A stretch of DNA of 64,000 nucleotides from an uncultured Bacilli bacterium (lineage in GTDB: Bacteria; Bacillota_I; Bacilli_A; RF39; UBA660), in contig CALWAL010000009.1 of assembly GCA_944373145.1 (NCBI GenBank), positions 1 to 64,000 on the forward strand, given 5' to 3'. Position 1 is the first letter of the stretch; every line of letters starts with the position of its first letter. Below the pieces are notes generated by a model that was given only the letters and a program-made list of their open reading frames with translations, did not search any database and was not told the origin of the DNA. Below are positions 45,837 through 56,373 of this stretch, one piece after another. A program made the position numbers and the translations under genes.

Positions 45837-46604
45837 CATTGCTGAATAGCCACCATCTATATATAGTGCCGCTCCAGTAACAAATTTTGATTCATCACTT
45901 GCTAAATAAAGGCAACCATAAGAAACATCTATTGGTTCACCAGCATGACCAATAGGGTGTTTTTCACTCATTAGTTTGTTATAAGCTTCTAATCCACCTT
46001 CCATGCGAGAGCCTAATTCTTTTACTAAAGGGGTCATAATAGTTCCTGGATGAATTGAATTAACCCTAATATTGTTTTTAGCATAGTTTAAAGCGTCTTG
46101 TTTTGTCATAGCAAATACAGCTCCTTTAGCGGCATGATATGGTGTTAATTCGTGAGAACCAAGTGTCCCATAAATAGAAGATAAATTAACAATGCTACCT
46201 TTACCATTTTCCATCATATATGGAACAACATATTTTGTACAGAAAAATACCCCTTTAACATCTACATTAAATACTTGATCCCATTCTTCAACTGTTAATT
46301 CGTGAGTTTTTTTGTCAACACCAGTAATACCTGCGTTATTTATTAGAATATCAATCTTACCAAAAGTATTTTTTACATCTTCAACAGCAGTCTTTACATT
46401 TTCTTCATTAGAAACATCAACTTTCCAAAACTTGGCAATACCTCCAAAATTTACAATTTGATTAACGGTTTCTTGACCATTAGTTTCATTAATTTCAAAT
46501 ACAGCTACTGCACATCCTTCTTTAGCAAATAAGATACTGGTTTCTCTTCCCATACCAGCTCCTGCTCCAGTTACGATTGCAACTTTACCTTTTAATCTAT
46601 CCAT
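45834..46604 (-). CDS. Short-chain dehydrogenase/reductase
   Basis: The 256-residue classical SDR has the cofactor motif TGAGAGMG (about 11-18), NNAG, the catalytic Ser in NLSSIYG, and YHAAK (Tyr/Lys). The segment HPGTIMTPL and the C-terminal GGYSAM are typical. An acidic residue after the second strand (FEIN) points to NAD rather than NADP. The substrate is a hydroxy/keto compound that cannot be named from sequence. It stands alone, with AGGAGG before its start, and is divergent from a broken acetyltransferase gene. Confidence 0.9.
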   Translation of the reverse strand: MDRLKGKVAIVTGAGAGMGRETSILFAKEGCAVAVFEINETNGQETVNQIVNFGGIAKFWKVDVSNEENVKTAVEDVKNTFGKIDILINNAGITGVDKKTHELTVEEWDQVFNVDVKGVFFCTKYVVPYMMENGKGSIVNLSSIYGTLGSHELTPYHAAKGAVFAMTKQDALNYAKNNIRVNSIHPGTIMTPLVKELGSRMEGGLEAYNKLMSEKHPIGHAGEPIDVSYGCLYLASDESKFVTGAALYIDGGYSAM

Positions 46605-46657
46605 ATATTACCTCCTATTATTAGATTAGCACCAATTTATTAAGAATGCAATATATG

Positions 46658-46701
46658 TTTTAGATAAATTAATAAGTTAAACTTTGTGATTGTATCTAAA
46701 A
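46658..46701. repeat. Inverted repeat in divergent intergenic region
   Basis: TTTTAGATA (46658-46666) and TATCTAAAA (46693-46701) are a perfect 9-bp inverted repeat 26 bases apart. They lie between the SDR gene and the GNAT pseudogene and could be an operator. Confidence 0.35.
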
Positions 46702-46740
46702 TGCAGTATAATTTAGTTCGATATTTCTGAGGTATAATTA

Positions 46741-47215
46741 ATGAAAAATAAAATAAATATGGAAAAATTACAAATTAAATTATGTACAGTGAACAATGTT
46801 GAAAATATTTACAAAATTCAAAATATTGTAATAAATAATTTCAAGAAAGTGAAAAAGGCTTTTTTTGTCTTTTAAAGATGAAAGTTATTTGTGAATCGTT
46901 AATGACCCAATCAACGATGGAAAAATATATGGAATTTTTTTAGATGGTGAGATGATAGCTTGGGGTTTTTTATCAGTTTCTGACAGAATGCGAGAAATAA
47001 AAAGTCATATTCTTAATATAGATAGTAAGTGTATTGATATAGATGGCGTAATCGTTTTATCGCAATATCACGGAAATCATTTTCGAAAAATATTAGTAGA
47101 ATATTTAGAACATAGAACTCAAAAATTGGGCATTAATAATATTATAATTGTCGAGGAATTGACTATCGGAAATGATTATAGTTTAAGGAATCTTCAAATC
47201 ATGGGGATGAAATAA
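46741..47215 (+). pseudogene. GNAT acetyltransferase, frameshifted
   Basis: A GNAT gene starts at 46741 with a good ribosome site (GAGGT). Its N-terminal part (LCTVNNVENIYKIQNIVINNF) runs into a stop at 46873. The sequence continues one frame over, through a TGA at 46892, as NDGKIYGIFLDGEMIAWGFL, then DGVIVLSQYHGNHFRKILVE and SLRNLQIMGMK, the beta strands and acetyl-CoA loop of a GNAT. At least one frameshift and one stop separate the halves, so it is inactive unless the assembly is wrong. An 87-residue internal frame is just its C-terminal remnant. Confidence 0.75.
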
Positions 47216-47323
47216 AATATGTTATAAAAAAGATAAGAACATTAAAAGTTATATCTTACTAAAAAAATTAAGTGATTAAAATTTTAGTAAGATTATATGA
47301 TATAATTATTACAGGTGATATAA

Positions 47324-47803
47324 TTGAAAATAATAGATTATTCAAGTCAATATGATGAAGAAATTAAAGATTTGCTCGTAGAATTACAGGAATATATTGC
47401 AGGAATAGATAAAGAAAAATACAATATAATCACTGATGAATACAGGGAAAAATATTTTAAAAAGACATTAAGTGAAGTTGAAAAATATAAAGGGAAGATT
47501 TTTTTGGCAATTGAAAAAGAAATGGTTATTGGTTTGATTGTAGGCTTGATAAATAATGATGAAGAAAGTACATATGATTTCTGTGCTCCTAAACGAGGAC
47601 GAGTAACTGAACTAGTTGTATCAAAAAAATGTCGTTCAAATGGCGTTGGTCAACTTTTATTACAAAAAATGGAAAGATATTTTAAAATAGTAGGATGTGA
47701 AGGGATACTAATTAGTGTTTTTTCGTATAATGAAATTGCTCAAAAATTTTATGGTAAAAATGGATATTTTAATAGAAATGTTGAAATGATGAAAAAAATA
47801 TGA
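47324..47803 (+). CDS. GNAT family N-acetyltransferase
   Basis: The 159-residue protein has the acetyl-CoA-binding motif A in VTELVVSKKCRSNGVGQLLLQKME and the closing FYGKNGYFNR. It starts at TTG, four bases after AGGTGAT. The acceptor is unknown; small stand-alone GNATs acetylate amino groups of metabolites, proteins or antibiotics. It lies in the accessory region beside a broken GNAT gene and 10 bases before an ASCH gene, with which it may be co-transcribed. Confidence 0.88.
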   Translation: MKIIDYSSQYDEEIKDLLVELQEYIAGIDKEKYNIITDEYREKYFKKTLSEVEKYKGKIFLAIEKEMVIGLIVGLINNDEESTYDFCAPKRGRVTELVVSKKCRSNGVGQLLLQKMERYFKIVGCEGILISVFSYNEIAQKFYGKNGYFNRNVEMMKKI

Positions 47804-47813
47804 GGTTTATAAT

Positions 47814-48269
47814 ATGTATGATGAAATTTTTAAAAATTTAAAACACCAATTGTCGATTAGCGAATTTGAAAAAATCAAAACAAAAAGTATTCACTTAGCA
47901 GTTTTTAGTGAGCCTTATCTATCGTATATACTAAAAGGGAATAAAACTATAGAATCGAGATTTAGTAAAAATAAAATAGCGCCATATAATCAAATAACTA
48001 AAGATGATATAGTTATCGTCAAAAAATCAGGTGGTAATATAATTGCTTATTTTACAATTAAGGAAGTTGCTTTTTTCAATTTAAATGTTACTCCCATAAA
48101 TACCATAAAAGACAAATATAATAAACAGTTATGTGTTAATGATAATTTTTGGGATTTAAAAAGAGACAGTAATTATGCAACTTTAATTTTTATAGATAAG
48201 ATATTTAAATTGGAGTCTTTTTATATCAATAAAAAAGGTATGCAAACTTGGATTAAAATGAATCATTAA
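47814..48269 (+). CDS. ASCH-domain protein
   Basis: The 151-residue protein has an ASCH core beginning HLAVFSEPYLSYILKGNKTI, then ESRFSKNKIAPYNQI and a beta strand DIVIVKKSGGNIIAYF. The ASCH (PUA-like) fold binds RNA or modified nucleosides; some members are N4-acetylcytidine amidohydrolases or ribonucleases. It is probably paired with the preceding GNAT gene. Another ASCH gene lies 4 kb downstream in the restriction operon. Function uncertain. Confidence 0.8.
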   Translation: MYDEIFKNLKHQLSISEFEKIKTKSIHLAVFSEPYLSYILKGNKTIESRFSKNKIAPYNQITKDDIVIVKKSGGNIIAYFTIKEVAFFNLNVTPINTIKDKYNKQLCVNDNFWDLKRDSNYATLIFIDKIFKLESFYINKKGMQTWIKMNH

Positions 48270-48377
48270 TGTTATGTTTTAAAGAATATTAATAGTTTCC
48301 ATTAAATAGTTCATAGAAAGAATATAAAAAATATCTAAAAATATTTAAAAAATAATGTTGGCAACTTACATAATATT

Positions 48378-48551
48378 ATGAATACTAAAAGTATTAAATA
48401 TGATGTATATAAGCTTGAAAAAATTACTAGGTCTAATAACAGTAAATATATTATTGCCTTTCCAAACCAAACTTCAAAAGAAGTAATATTTACAAATAAC
48501 TATAATAATTATGATGAACTAATTAATCCATTAAATACTAGAAGTTCTTAA
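48378..48551 (+). CDS. Possible small protein, 57 residues
   Basis: This frame encodes MNTKSIKYDVYKLEKITRSN and a Lys/Asn/Tyr-rich remainder. It has no clear ribosome site, so it may be a remnant rather than a gene. It lies in an otherwise empty stretch between the ASCH gene and the left edge of the mobile element. I see no other coding potential between 48270 and 48785. Confidence 0.25.
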   Translation: MNTKSIKYDVYKLEKITRSNNSKYIIAFPNQTSKEVIFTNNYNNYDELINPLNTRSS

Positions 48552-48560
48552 TTAAATTAC

Positions 48561-48590
48561 AAAAAAACTAATTCATGAATGAATTAGTTA
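48561..48590 (-). terminator. Orphan minus-strand terminator at element left edge
   Basis: AACTAATTCAT, GA, ATGAATTAGTT form a perfect 11-bp stem followed on the minus strand by seven T. No minus-strand gene lies to its right before 52769, so it looks displaced. It resembles the hairpin after tRNA-Gly at 56773-56802. Confidence 0.7.
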
Positions 48591-48597
48591 TATTCAA

Positions 48598-48606
48598 ATG
48601 GAGCAA
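48598..48606. repeat. Candidate left attachment repeat
   Basis: ATGGAGCAA is identical to the 3' end of tRNA-Gly plus one base (56840-56848). It sits beside the orphan terminator. Confidence 0.4.
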
Positions 48607-48785
48607 TAGCACAGGCTATTTGAAACTCCTAATAGTAAAAGTTGATAAACAACTAATCACTAAAATAATAATACCACAAATATTGATAAATTCAAATACT
48701 TATGCTGATTAATTTGTCAAATTATGTTATACTTATAGTAGCTGAATATCTTTATGATATTCTTTTTTTATAAGGAGGATAGATT

Positions 48786-50540
48786 ATGCCTGAATCTAAA
48801 AGAAGTTCAAAAAAAACTGAACATAGAGCCGTTAGTAAAATTAGATATTTAATTGATGAACTTGAATATATCGATTATAATTTTAGTGAAAATGATAAAG
48901 GTATCTCATTTGATGGTACAATAGATTTATTTAAAGGAGATATAGATTTAAAAGAAAATTGGGAAGGTAGTATAAAAGCCCAGATAAAAGGTAGAACCAT
49001 GTATAAAGACCCAACTAATGTTGATAAAATAACTTTTGATTTAGATAAAAGAGACTTGAATAATTTTTTGAAAGAAGACGGAACGATACTTATAGTAGTT
49101 AAATTTTATGACAAAGATATAAATAAATATGGCATTTATATTAATCCTTTACTACCTGCGGATATAAAAAAAATACAAGATGAAAATAAATCTAACACTT
49201 CAGCAAATGTAAAAGTAAAATTAAGAAAAGTTAAAGATAGCATAAACTTAGAAAAAATATGTAGAACATTTAAAATAAATCAAGATATTCAAAAAGGTAA
49301 AATTGATTTAATAAATAATAACTTTAAAATGGATCCCTCATATATAACAAAATTCTTCTTGTGGGATTCAAAAGATTTCAGGTTAGAAAATTTACTTGGC
49401 TCTACTCAATATTTTTATACTTATGATTCTAATCAAAATTTAATTAATATATGTTCACAAGAGATAAATACTTTAACGGAAAAAATGAATTATAAAATTA
49501 CTGATAAAGATGAAAAAATTGTTTTTGATGATATTACATTGACTACTACGGATGAAGAAAAAATAATATCTTTTGGTAAATCATTTGTATTAAATCCTAA
49601 AAAGTTTGAATTTAATATAAAAATACAAGGCACTTTTCATGAAAGAATTAAAACTTTAGATTTTATAAAGTGTATTTATAATGAGGGTGGCTTTTATGTT
49701 GATGGAAATTTATTATCTTTAAATATAAATGATAACTTCAAAGATAGTTTTGGTAAAATATATGATGAATATAAATCCATTGAGAGTTTTTTGTCAAAAC
49801 ATAATGTTAAAAAAGATTTAAACTTTGATCTTTGGACTAATGATGATTTTAAAAATTTAGGTATAATTATTTCATCTATAGAAAACAAAAGAGCAATAAG
49901 TTTTAATGGTTCATTGAATTCAATGTTAGGACCATATAAAATAAAAGATTTATCGTTATCAATTCTTGCAGTTAGACGTAATGATGGATTGTTTGATACA
50001 TATTCTATATGGAATTCTGACAATCAATATAATAATTTTAAAATCACAATACCTGGTAATAATGATATATTATGCAATAATAAATTTATGGTATTAAATA
50101 AGGAGGCATATCTTTCTGATGATATTAATTACGATGAAATGAAAAATAGTTTCAAAAATATTGAATATAACAAAGACAATAAAATTTTAATAAATGCTCA
50201 AGTTTTAAATTTGATTGATATATATGATGAAAATAATAATAAGGACTTACTTGATTATTCAATGTGGTTAACAAATAATCTTTTAACTCATTCTAATGAG
50301 GAGGATAAACATATTTATTTTATAAATCGTTGTCAAATATTAAAAAGACTTGATTCAATTTCTAAAGAAGATAAAGAAGAATTATTTAAAATCAAAGAAA
50401 ATACAACAGATTCATTAACAAAAATAAGTTGTAATTTATTACTTGATAATAAAGAGGATGCTAATATAATAATAAGTAAATTAGATGAAAATGCTCTTGC
50501 AACTTTAAAAGAATTTCCAATTTCAAAATACATTAATTAA
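48786..50540 (+). CDS. DUF4365-like protein, 584 residues
   Basis: The N-terminal 130 residues resemble DUF4365 domains (a restriction-endonuclease-like fold): FDGTIDLFKGDIDLKENWEG, then IKAQIKGR, then the FDLDKRDLNNF helix and VVKFYDKDINKYGIYINPLL. The acidic residues and the QIKG lysine are where PD-(D/E)xK ligands would be expected. The other 450 residues are unrecognised, Asn/Lys/Asp-rich, probably alternating alpha/beta. It has a strong ribosome site (AAGGAGG) and is the first cargo gene of the element, immediately upstream of the methyltransferase. A defence role is inference from neighbourhood. Confidence 0.6.
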   Translation: MPESKRSSKKTEHRAVSKIRYLIDELEYIDYNFSENDKGISFDGTIDLFKGDIDLKENWEGSIKAQIKGRTMYKDPTNVDKITFDLDKRDLNNFLKEDGTILIVVKFYDKDINKYGIYINPLLPADIKKIQDENKSNTSANVKVKLRKVKDSINLEKICRTFKINQDIQKGKIDLINNNFKMDPSYITKFFLWDSKDFRLENLLGSTQYFYTYDSNQNLINICSQEINTLTEKMNYKITDKDEKIVFDDITLTTTDEEKIISFGKSFVLNPKKFEFNIKIQGTFHERIKTLDFIKCIYNEGGFYVDGNLLSLNINDNFKDSFGKIYDEYKSIESFLSKHNVKKDLNFDLWTNDDFKNLGIIISSIENKRAISFNGSLNSMLGPYKIKDLSLSILAVRRNDGLFDTYSIWNSDNQYNNFKITIPGNNDILCNNKFMVLNKEAYLSDDINYDEMKNSFKNIEYNKDNKILINAQVLNLIDIYDENNNKDLLDYSMWLTNNLLTHSNEEDKHIYFINRCQILKRLDSISKEDKEELFKIKENTTDSLTKISCNLLLDNKEDANIIISKLDENALATLKEFPISKYIN

Positions 50541-50613
50541 AATTCAATTGTTTTAAGACAAAACCAAATAAAAATGGTATAATAATTATTAAGAGTATTG
50601 GAGGTAAATAATA

Positions 50614-51633
50614 ATGAAAAAATCAAGAAAATGTATAGAATTATTTGCCGGTGCTGGAGGTTTGGCATTAGGTTTAGAACAAGCAGGTTTTGAAGAAATC
50701 GGATTAGTTGAATTTGATCATACCGCTTGTGAAACATTAAGAATAAATAGACCTAATTGGAATGTGTTGGAAGAAGATGTAATTGAAGTATCAAAAAGAG
50801 ATTTATTAAAAGAATTTAAATTAAAAAAAGGAGAACTTGATTTACTATCTGGAGGATATCCGTGTCAAGCATTTAGTTATGCAGGTAAAAAATTAGGACT
50901 AGATGATGTTCGTGGAACAATGTTTTATTATTATGCTGAATTTATTAAGCAATTACAACCTAAAATGTTTTTGGCAGAAAATGTAAAGGGACTAACTACT
51001 CATGATGGTGGTAAAACTATTGGTACAATGGTAAATGTATTTAAAGATTTAGGATATGCAGTTGAATGGCAAGTTTTAAATGCTTGGGATTACGGAGTTG
51101 CTGAAAAAAGACAGAGAGTTGTTATTATTGGAATAAGAAATGACTTAAAAGAAAAAGTAAAATTTGAATATCCTACACCACATGAATATAAACCTGTATT
51201 AAGAGATGTCTTAAAAAATGTACCTGATTCTATTGGTGCTAAATATCCAGAAAGTAAAAAGAAAGTTTTTGATTTGGTTCCACCTGGAGGATATTGGAAA
51301 GATTTGCCAGATGATGTTGCTAGAGAATACATGAAATCTTGTTATTTTATGGGTGGTGGAAGAACAGGAATTGCTAGGAGGTTATCATGGGATGAACCAT
51401 CATTAACACTTACGTGTTCTCCAATGATGAAGCAAACAGATAGATGTCATCCAGATGAAAGTAGACCATTTACAACGAGAGAATATGCACGTATTCAATC
51501 ATTTCCTGATGAATGGCAATTTGCTGGTAAAATGAATGATATATATAAGCAAATTGGAAATGCTGTTCCCGTTAATTTAGCAAAATGTGTTGGAATAGAA
51601 ATAATGAACGCATTAAATGGAGGTGAAGCATAA
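50614..51633 (+). CDS. DNA (cytosine-5)-methyltransferase
   Basis: The 339-residue enzyme has motif I ELFAGAGGLALGLEQAGF, motif IV GGYPCQAFSYAG with the catalytic Cys, motif VI AENVKGL, motif VIII KRQRVVIIG and motif X QIGNAVPV. It methylates the cytosine of the site cut by the neighbouring nuclease and so protects the host. That nuclease belongs to the Eco47II/Sau96I type, so the target is probably GGNCC. The stop overlaps the nuclease start by one base. A TATAAT at 50578-50583 suggests its own promoter. Confidence 0.93.
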   Translation: MKKSRKCIELFAGAGGLALGLEQAGFEEIGLVEFDHTACETLRINRPNWNVLEEDVIEVSKRDLLKEFKLKKGELDLLSGGYPCQAFSYAGKKLGLDDVRGTMFYYYAEFIKQLQPKMFLAENVKGLTTHDGGKTIGTMVNVFKDLGYAVEWQVLNAWDYGVAEKRQRVVIIGIRNDLKEKVKFEYPTPHEYKPVLRDVLKNVPDSIGAKYPESKKKVFDLVPPGGYWKDLPDDVAREYMKSCYFMGGGRTGIARRLSWDEPSLTLTCSPMMKQTDRCHPDESRPFTTREYARIQSFPDEWQFAGKMNDIYKQIGNAVPVNLAKCVGIEIMNALNGGEA

Positions 51634-52379
51634 TGTGGGAATTAGATTTTATATCTAGGGAAGATTTTAAAGAACACGTAGCAAATACTATAAAAACATA
51701 TGATAATACATTAAAATCAATAGATTTAAAAACTTTTAATAGTAATATTATTGATCCTATTAAATTAACTTTTGATAGTAAAGTATATAGAAAAGATATA
51801 GAAGAAGTTATTGAAAACGAATTAGTAAGACAAAGAGATAAGACAAATACAAATGCGATTGGTTATTTTCATCAGAATCTATTTAAATATATTAAAAATT
51901 GTGAAGTACCAGATGTAGGTTTTGATGTTATTTTTACTAGAAAAGATGGTTCAAAGGTATATGTAGAAATGAAAAATAAACATAATACAATGAATTCTTC
52001 TGCTGCACAGAAAACATATTTAAAAATGACAATGCAACTTTTAGAAGAAGATTGTGATTGTTATTTAGTAGAAATAATTGCAAAGAAAAGTCAAAATATT
52101 ATTTGGAGTATTTCTTTAGATTATCAAAAAACAACAAACGAACATATAAGACGTGTTTCTATAGATAAGTTTTATGAGGAAGTGACGGGTAATAAAAATG
52201 CTTTTTACTTAATTTGTAAAAACCTACCAAATATTATTGATGAGATAATCAGTGAGAATAAAGAACTATCTGTTGAAGAAGATACAGTAATTAGTGAATT
52301 AAAACAAAATAATCCTGATATTTTAAAATCATTATATATGTTGGCATTTAGTACTTATGAAGGATTTAAAGAAGAATAG
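51633..52379 (+). CDS. Type II restriction endonuclease, Eco47II/Sau96I-like
   Basis: The 248-residue protein starts MWELDFISREDFKEHVANTI and contains NIIDPIKLTFDSKVY, then YFHQNLFKYIKNC, and GFDVIF...VYVEMKNKHNTMNS, where the Asp and the ExK form a PD-(D/E)xK catalytic site. This is the pattern of the Eco47II family, which cleaves GGNCC. Specificity is inferred from the family only. It is translationally coupled to its methyltransferase, which helps keep protection ahead of cutting. The ASCH gene starts inside its 3' end. Confidence 0.85.
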   Translation: MWELDFISREDFKEHVANTIKTYDNTLKSIDLKTFNSNIIDPIKLTFDSKVYRKDIEEVIENELVRQRDKTNTNAIGYFHQNLFKYIKNCEVPDVGFDVIFTRKDGSKVYVEMKNKHNTMNSSAAQKTYLKMTMQLLEEDCDCYLVEIIAKKSQNIIWSISLDYQKTTNEHIRRVSIDKFYEEVTGNKNAFYLICKNLPNIIDEIISENKELSVEEDTVISELKQNNPDILKSLYMLAFSTYEGFKEE

Positions 52380-52764
52380 AGTTATTACATTAAAGCAACC
52401 ATGGGCTTCTTTAGTTGCTAATGGCTTAAAAATTTATGAATTTAGAAATATGAATTATTCGTATCGTGGCAAAATTTTTATCCATGCTGGAAAAGGTATA
52501 GATAAAGATGCTTTGGAAAGCGTTAAAGAATACAATTTAGAATATCCACAATCTAAAATATTAGCAGAAGTTGAAATTGTTGATTGCTTAAAAATTGATG
52601 ATAACTTTAATAAATTTATAAATGACATGAATTCTCCTGTATATGGTAACAAGCAAAGAACAGGATACGCTTGGAAATTGAAAAATATAAAAAAATTAAA
52701 TTGTAACAACACTATTAATGGAAAACAAGGTATTTGGTATATTGATGATAAAGAAATAAAATAG
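52357..52764 (+). CDS. ASCH-domain protein in the restriction operon
   Basis: The 135-residue protein has the classic ASCH opening ITLKQPWASLVANGLKIYEF and continues YRGKIFIHAGKG, like N4-acetylcytidine amidohydrolases and PUA-like folds. It overlaps the nuclease gene by 23 bases, so it is translated from the same message. Its role could be nucleoside or modified-base binding that supports restriction, or an unrelated passenger function. A hairpin at 52766-52791 ends the operon. Confidence 0.85.
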   Translation: MKDLKKNRVITLKQPWASLVANGLKIYEFRNMNYSYRGKIFIHAGKGIDKDALESVKEYNLEYPQSKILAEVEIVDCLKIDDNFNKFINDMNSPVYGNKQRTGYAWKLKNIKKLNCNNTINGKQGIWYIDDKEIK

Positions 52765-52797
52765 ATGATTAACGTTCATAATCATCTTTTTCTTTGC
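52764..52797 (+). terminator. Terminator of the restriction operon
   Basis: GATGATTA and TAATCATC pair across seven bases, followed by five T. It overlaps the convergent relaxase gene's 3' end. Confidence 0.7.
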
Positions 52798-54115
52798 TCA
52801 AATCTAAATCTTCAATATCTTCATCATCCAAAACATTATCTTCATACATTTCATTAACAACATCAATATATTTATCATCTTTATCATACCAAGTATGAAG
52901 TTTGCTATGTAAGAAAGATATTAATTTATTAAATTTTTCTTTCCAATAATCAATGATATTTCTTAAATCATTAATCTTTGATTTTAAAAATGATATTTCA
53001 TTATCTTTTTCCTCAATAGTAGCGTTTAAGGTTTTAACTCTTAAATTAAGTGCCTCATTATTTTCAGTAAGAGTTTTAATTTTTTTTCTATTATCTTTTA
53101 ATTCATCATTAACATTGTTAAGAGTTTTAGATAAAGTTTGTATTTTATCATACTCTTTATTTGTATTATCAACTTGTTTGATAAAATCGATAAAAGAATC
53201 TTTATCTTCTTTTGATAATATATAATTATCTTTATTAATTTTAGATGTTTTAAGATTATTAATTTTATCTTTTATATCTTTAGAGTTTGTTTTTAATTCT
53301 GAAGATTTTTTATTTGCTACTTCTAAATTTTCAGTATTCTTTTCAAGTTGTTTTTTCATTTCAATATAATTGTCCATATCTTTAATATGTATATCTCTAT
53401 TTCTTCCTTTTTGTTTTTTCTTTAAAGTAGAATCTAAATTATATTCTTGATTAAATTCTTCAATACATAAAGTTCTCATTTTATCTTGTAATCTGATTAA
53501 TGATTCTTTAGTGAATACATCGGATTTGCCAACTTGTTTTTCCATACCATTTTTATTTTTGTATTTAATTGGAACACCAACTACATGCATATGTGGACTT
53601 GTTTCATCATAATGGATTATTGCTGAAGCAACTTTAAAATTCGGAACTAATAATTCTAAATCATCAACTTGTTTCTTATAAACTTCTGACATTTTCTTTT
53701 TATAATTTTCATCTTTAGTATCCCAGTATTCTTTATCTCCAAGTTCAATAATAATTTCACAAGCAAGATCCTTTTTCTCATTATTAGATACATTATCAAA
53801 ATAATTATCTATCATACGACTAGGTCTAGATTGTTTTGAATTGTATTCTAATCTTGCTTCCTCAAATTCATCTAAATATAATTTTTTAACATCTTCAAGT
53901 GGAGAAGAAGAACCTTTTACTATTTCAATTAGTTCTTGTTCATTATCATATTTTCTATAATTATGTTTATCTACTTTCGATAATTGTCTAATATTTTGAA
54001 TAGCATTATTACAATATGAAGTTGTTCCACTTAAATTATTTTTACCATTTCTTTTAGATATGTTTTTTCTATTTTGATCACAACCTAAATGTAGTGAATA
54101 AGCAAGTTCTTCCAT
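52769..54115 (-). CDS. MobV-type relaxase
   Basis: The 448-residue protein has the relaxase three-His motif HYDETSPHMHVVGVP in the N-terminal half (about residues 167-181) and a long coiled coil (about 245-400) with an acidic tail. This is the Pre/Mob (MobV) layout. It nicks oriT to start mobilization by a helper conjugative element. The ATG at 54115 follows GGATGGTGAT; the frame stays open another 15 codons upstream. The N-terminal region is divergent from classic Pre proteins. The intergenic region just upstream carries the oriT-like repeats. Confidence 0.85.
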   Translation of the reverse strand: MEELAYSLHLGCDQNRKNISKRNGKNNLSGTTSYCNNAIQNIRQLSKVDKHNYRKYDNEQELIEIVKGSSSPLEDVKKLYLDEFEEARLEYNSKQSRPSRMIDNYFDNVSNNEKKDLACEIIIELGDKEYWDTKDENYKKKMSEVYKKQVDDLELLVPNFKVASAIIHYDETSPHMHVVGVPIKYKNKNGMEKQVGKSDVFTKESLIRLQDKMRTLCIEEFNQEYNLDSTLKKKQKGRNRDIHIKDMDNYIEMKKQLEKNTENLEVANKKSSELKTNSKDIKDKINNLKTSKINKDNYILSKEDKDSFIDFIKQVDNTNKEYDKIQTLSKTLNNVNDELKDNRKKIKTLTENNEALNLRVKTLNATIEEKDNEISFLKSKINDLRNIIDYWKEKFNKLISFLHSKLHTWYDKDDKYIDVVNEMYEDNVLDDEDIEDLDLSKEKDDYER

Positions 54116-54356
54116 ATATAAATCACCATCCTTTTTATAGGAGCATATTTTGTCATCCAAAATTACTAACCCCCTAGGAATTTTGTACGCCGAGCATACA
54201 AAATATCCAGTGGGCTAAGGTTTAACACCTTAGAATTCGTTTACTTTATTTCGTAATAACCAAAACTTCGTAAATATTTAAAACTTCATAAAGTATTAAT
54301 TTTTAAATTGCTATCGCCACTTTCATTTACTTCGTAAACAAAACGTGCCACGCATT
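54116..54356. other. Repeat-rich intergenic region, candidate oriT
   Basis: The 240-base gap holds an inverted repeat ATTTTGTA...TACAAAAT (54180-54204), a second one CTAAGGT-TTAAC-ACCTTAG (54215-54233) and two perfect copies of ACTTCGTAAA (54265-54274 and 54329-54338) with near copies between. The ACTTTATGAAG segment (minus strand, about 54283-54293) resembles the start of the pMV158-type MobV oriT. No frame of useful length is open. Position directly upstream of mob is normal for oriT. Confidence 0.55.
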
Positions 54357-56216
<1,860 letters not shown>

Positions 56217-56228
56217 TCAACTCCTTTT

Positions 56229-56279
56229 AAAAAAAGAGGAGAAAGTAGCATTAATAAAGTCTAAATACTACTGACTCCT
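56229..56279 (-). promoter_or_regulatory. Attenuator hairpin before the recombinase
   Basis: On the minus strand GAGGAGTCAGTAGTA can pair with TGCTACTTTCTCCTC, followed by seven T. It overlaps the last codons of a small leader peptide gene, so ribosome position would decide whether it forms. Confidence 0.7.
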
Positions 56280-56328
56280 CAAAATAATTAATATTATAAT
56301 TTTTAAATTGTATATGTGTTTTTATCAT
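56251..56328 (-). CDS. Leader peptide, 25 residues
   Basis: A 25-codon frame starts at ATG with a strong GGAGGT site eight bases upstream. It encodes MIKTHIQFKNYNINYFEE followed by seven more residues to a TAA at 56251. It sits between the promoter and the terminator hairpin of the recombinase message, the standard place for a translational attenuator. The peptide itself is unlikely to have another role. It is too short to be certain. Confidence 0.6.
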   Translation of the reverse strand: MIKTHIQFKNYNINYFEESVVFRLY

Positions 56329-56373
56329 AGATGTACCTCCATTTCTAGGCAGATACCTCTTCATTGGTTTTCT

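Noticed and set aside
46892..46894. TGA in the broken GNAT gene read as tryptophan (Mycoplasma-type code)
   Set aside because: TGA ends other intact genes here, for example at 10051-10053, and a frameshift is needed in addition, so a pseudogene is simpler.
48599..48640. Second tRNA gene or intact tRNA 3' half at the left edge
   Set aside because: Beyond the nine shared bases the T-arm cannot be formed with correct spacing, so it is at most a short attachment remnant.
54241..54340. CRISPR array from repeated ACTTCGTAAA units
   Set aside because: Repeats are only ten bases, irregularly spaced and imperfect; no cas genes are present. They fit an oriT region better.
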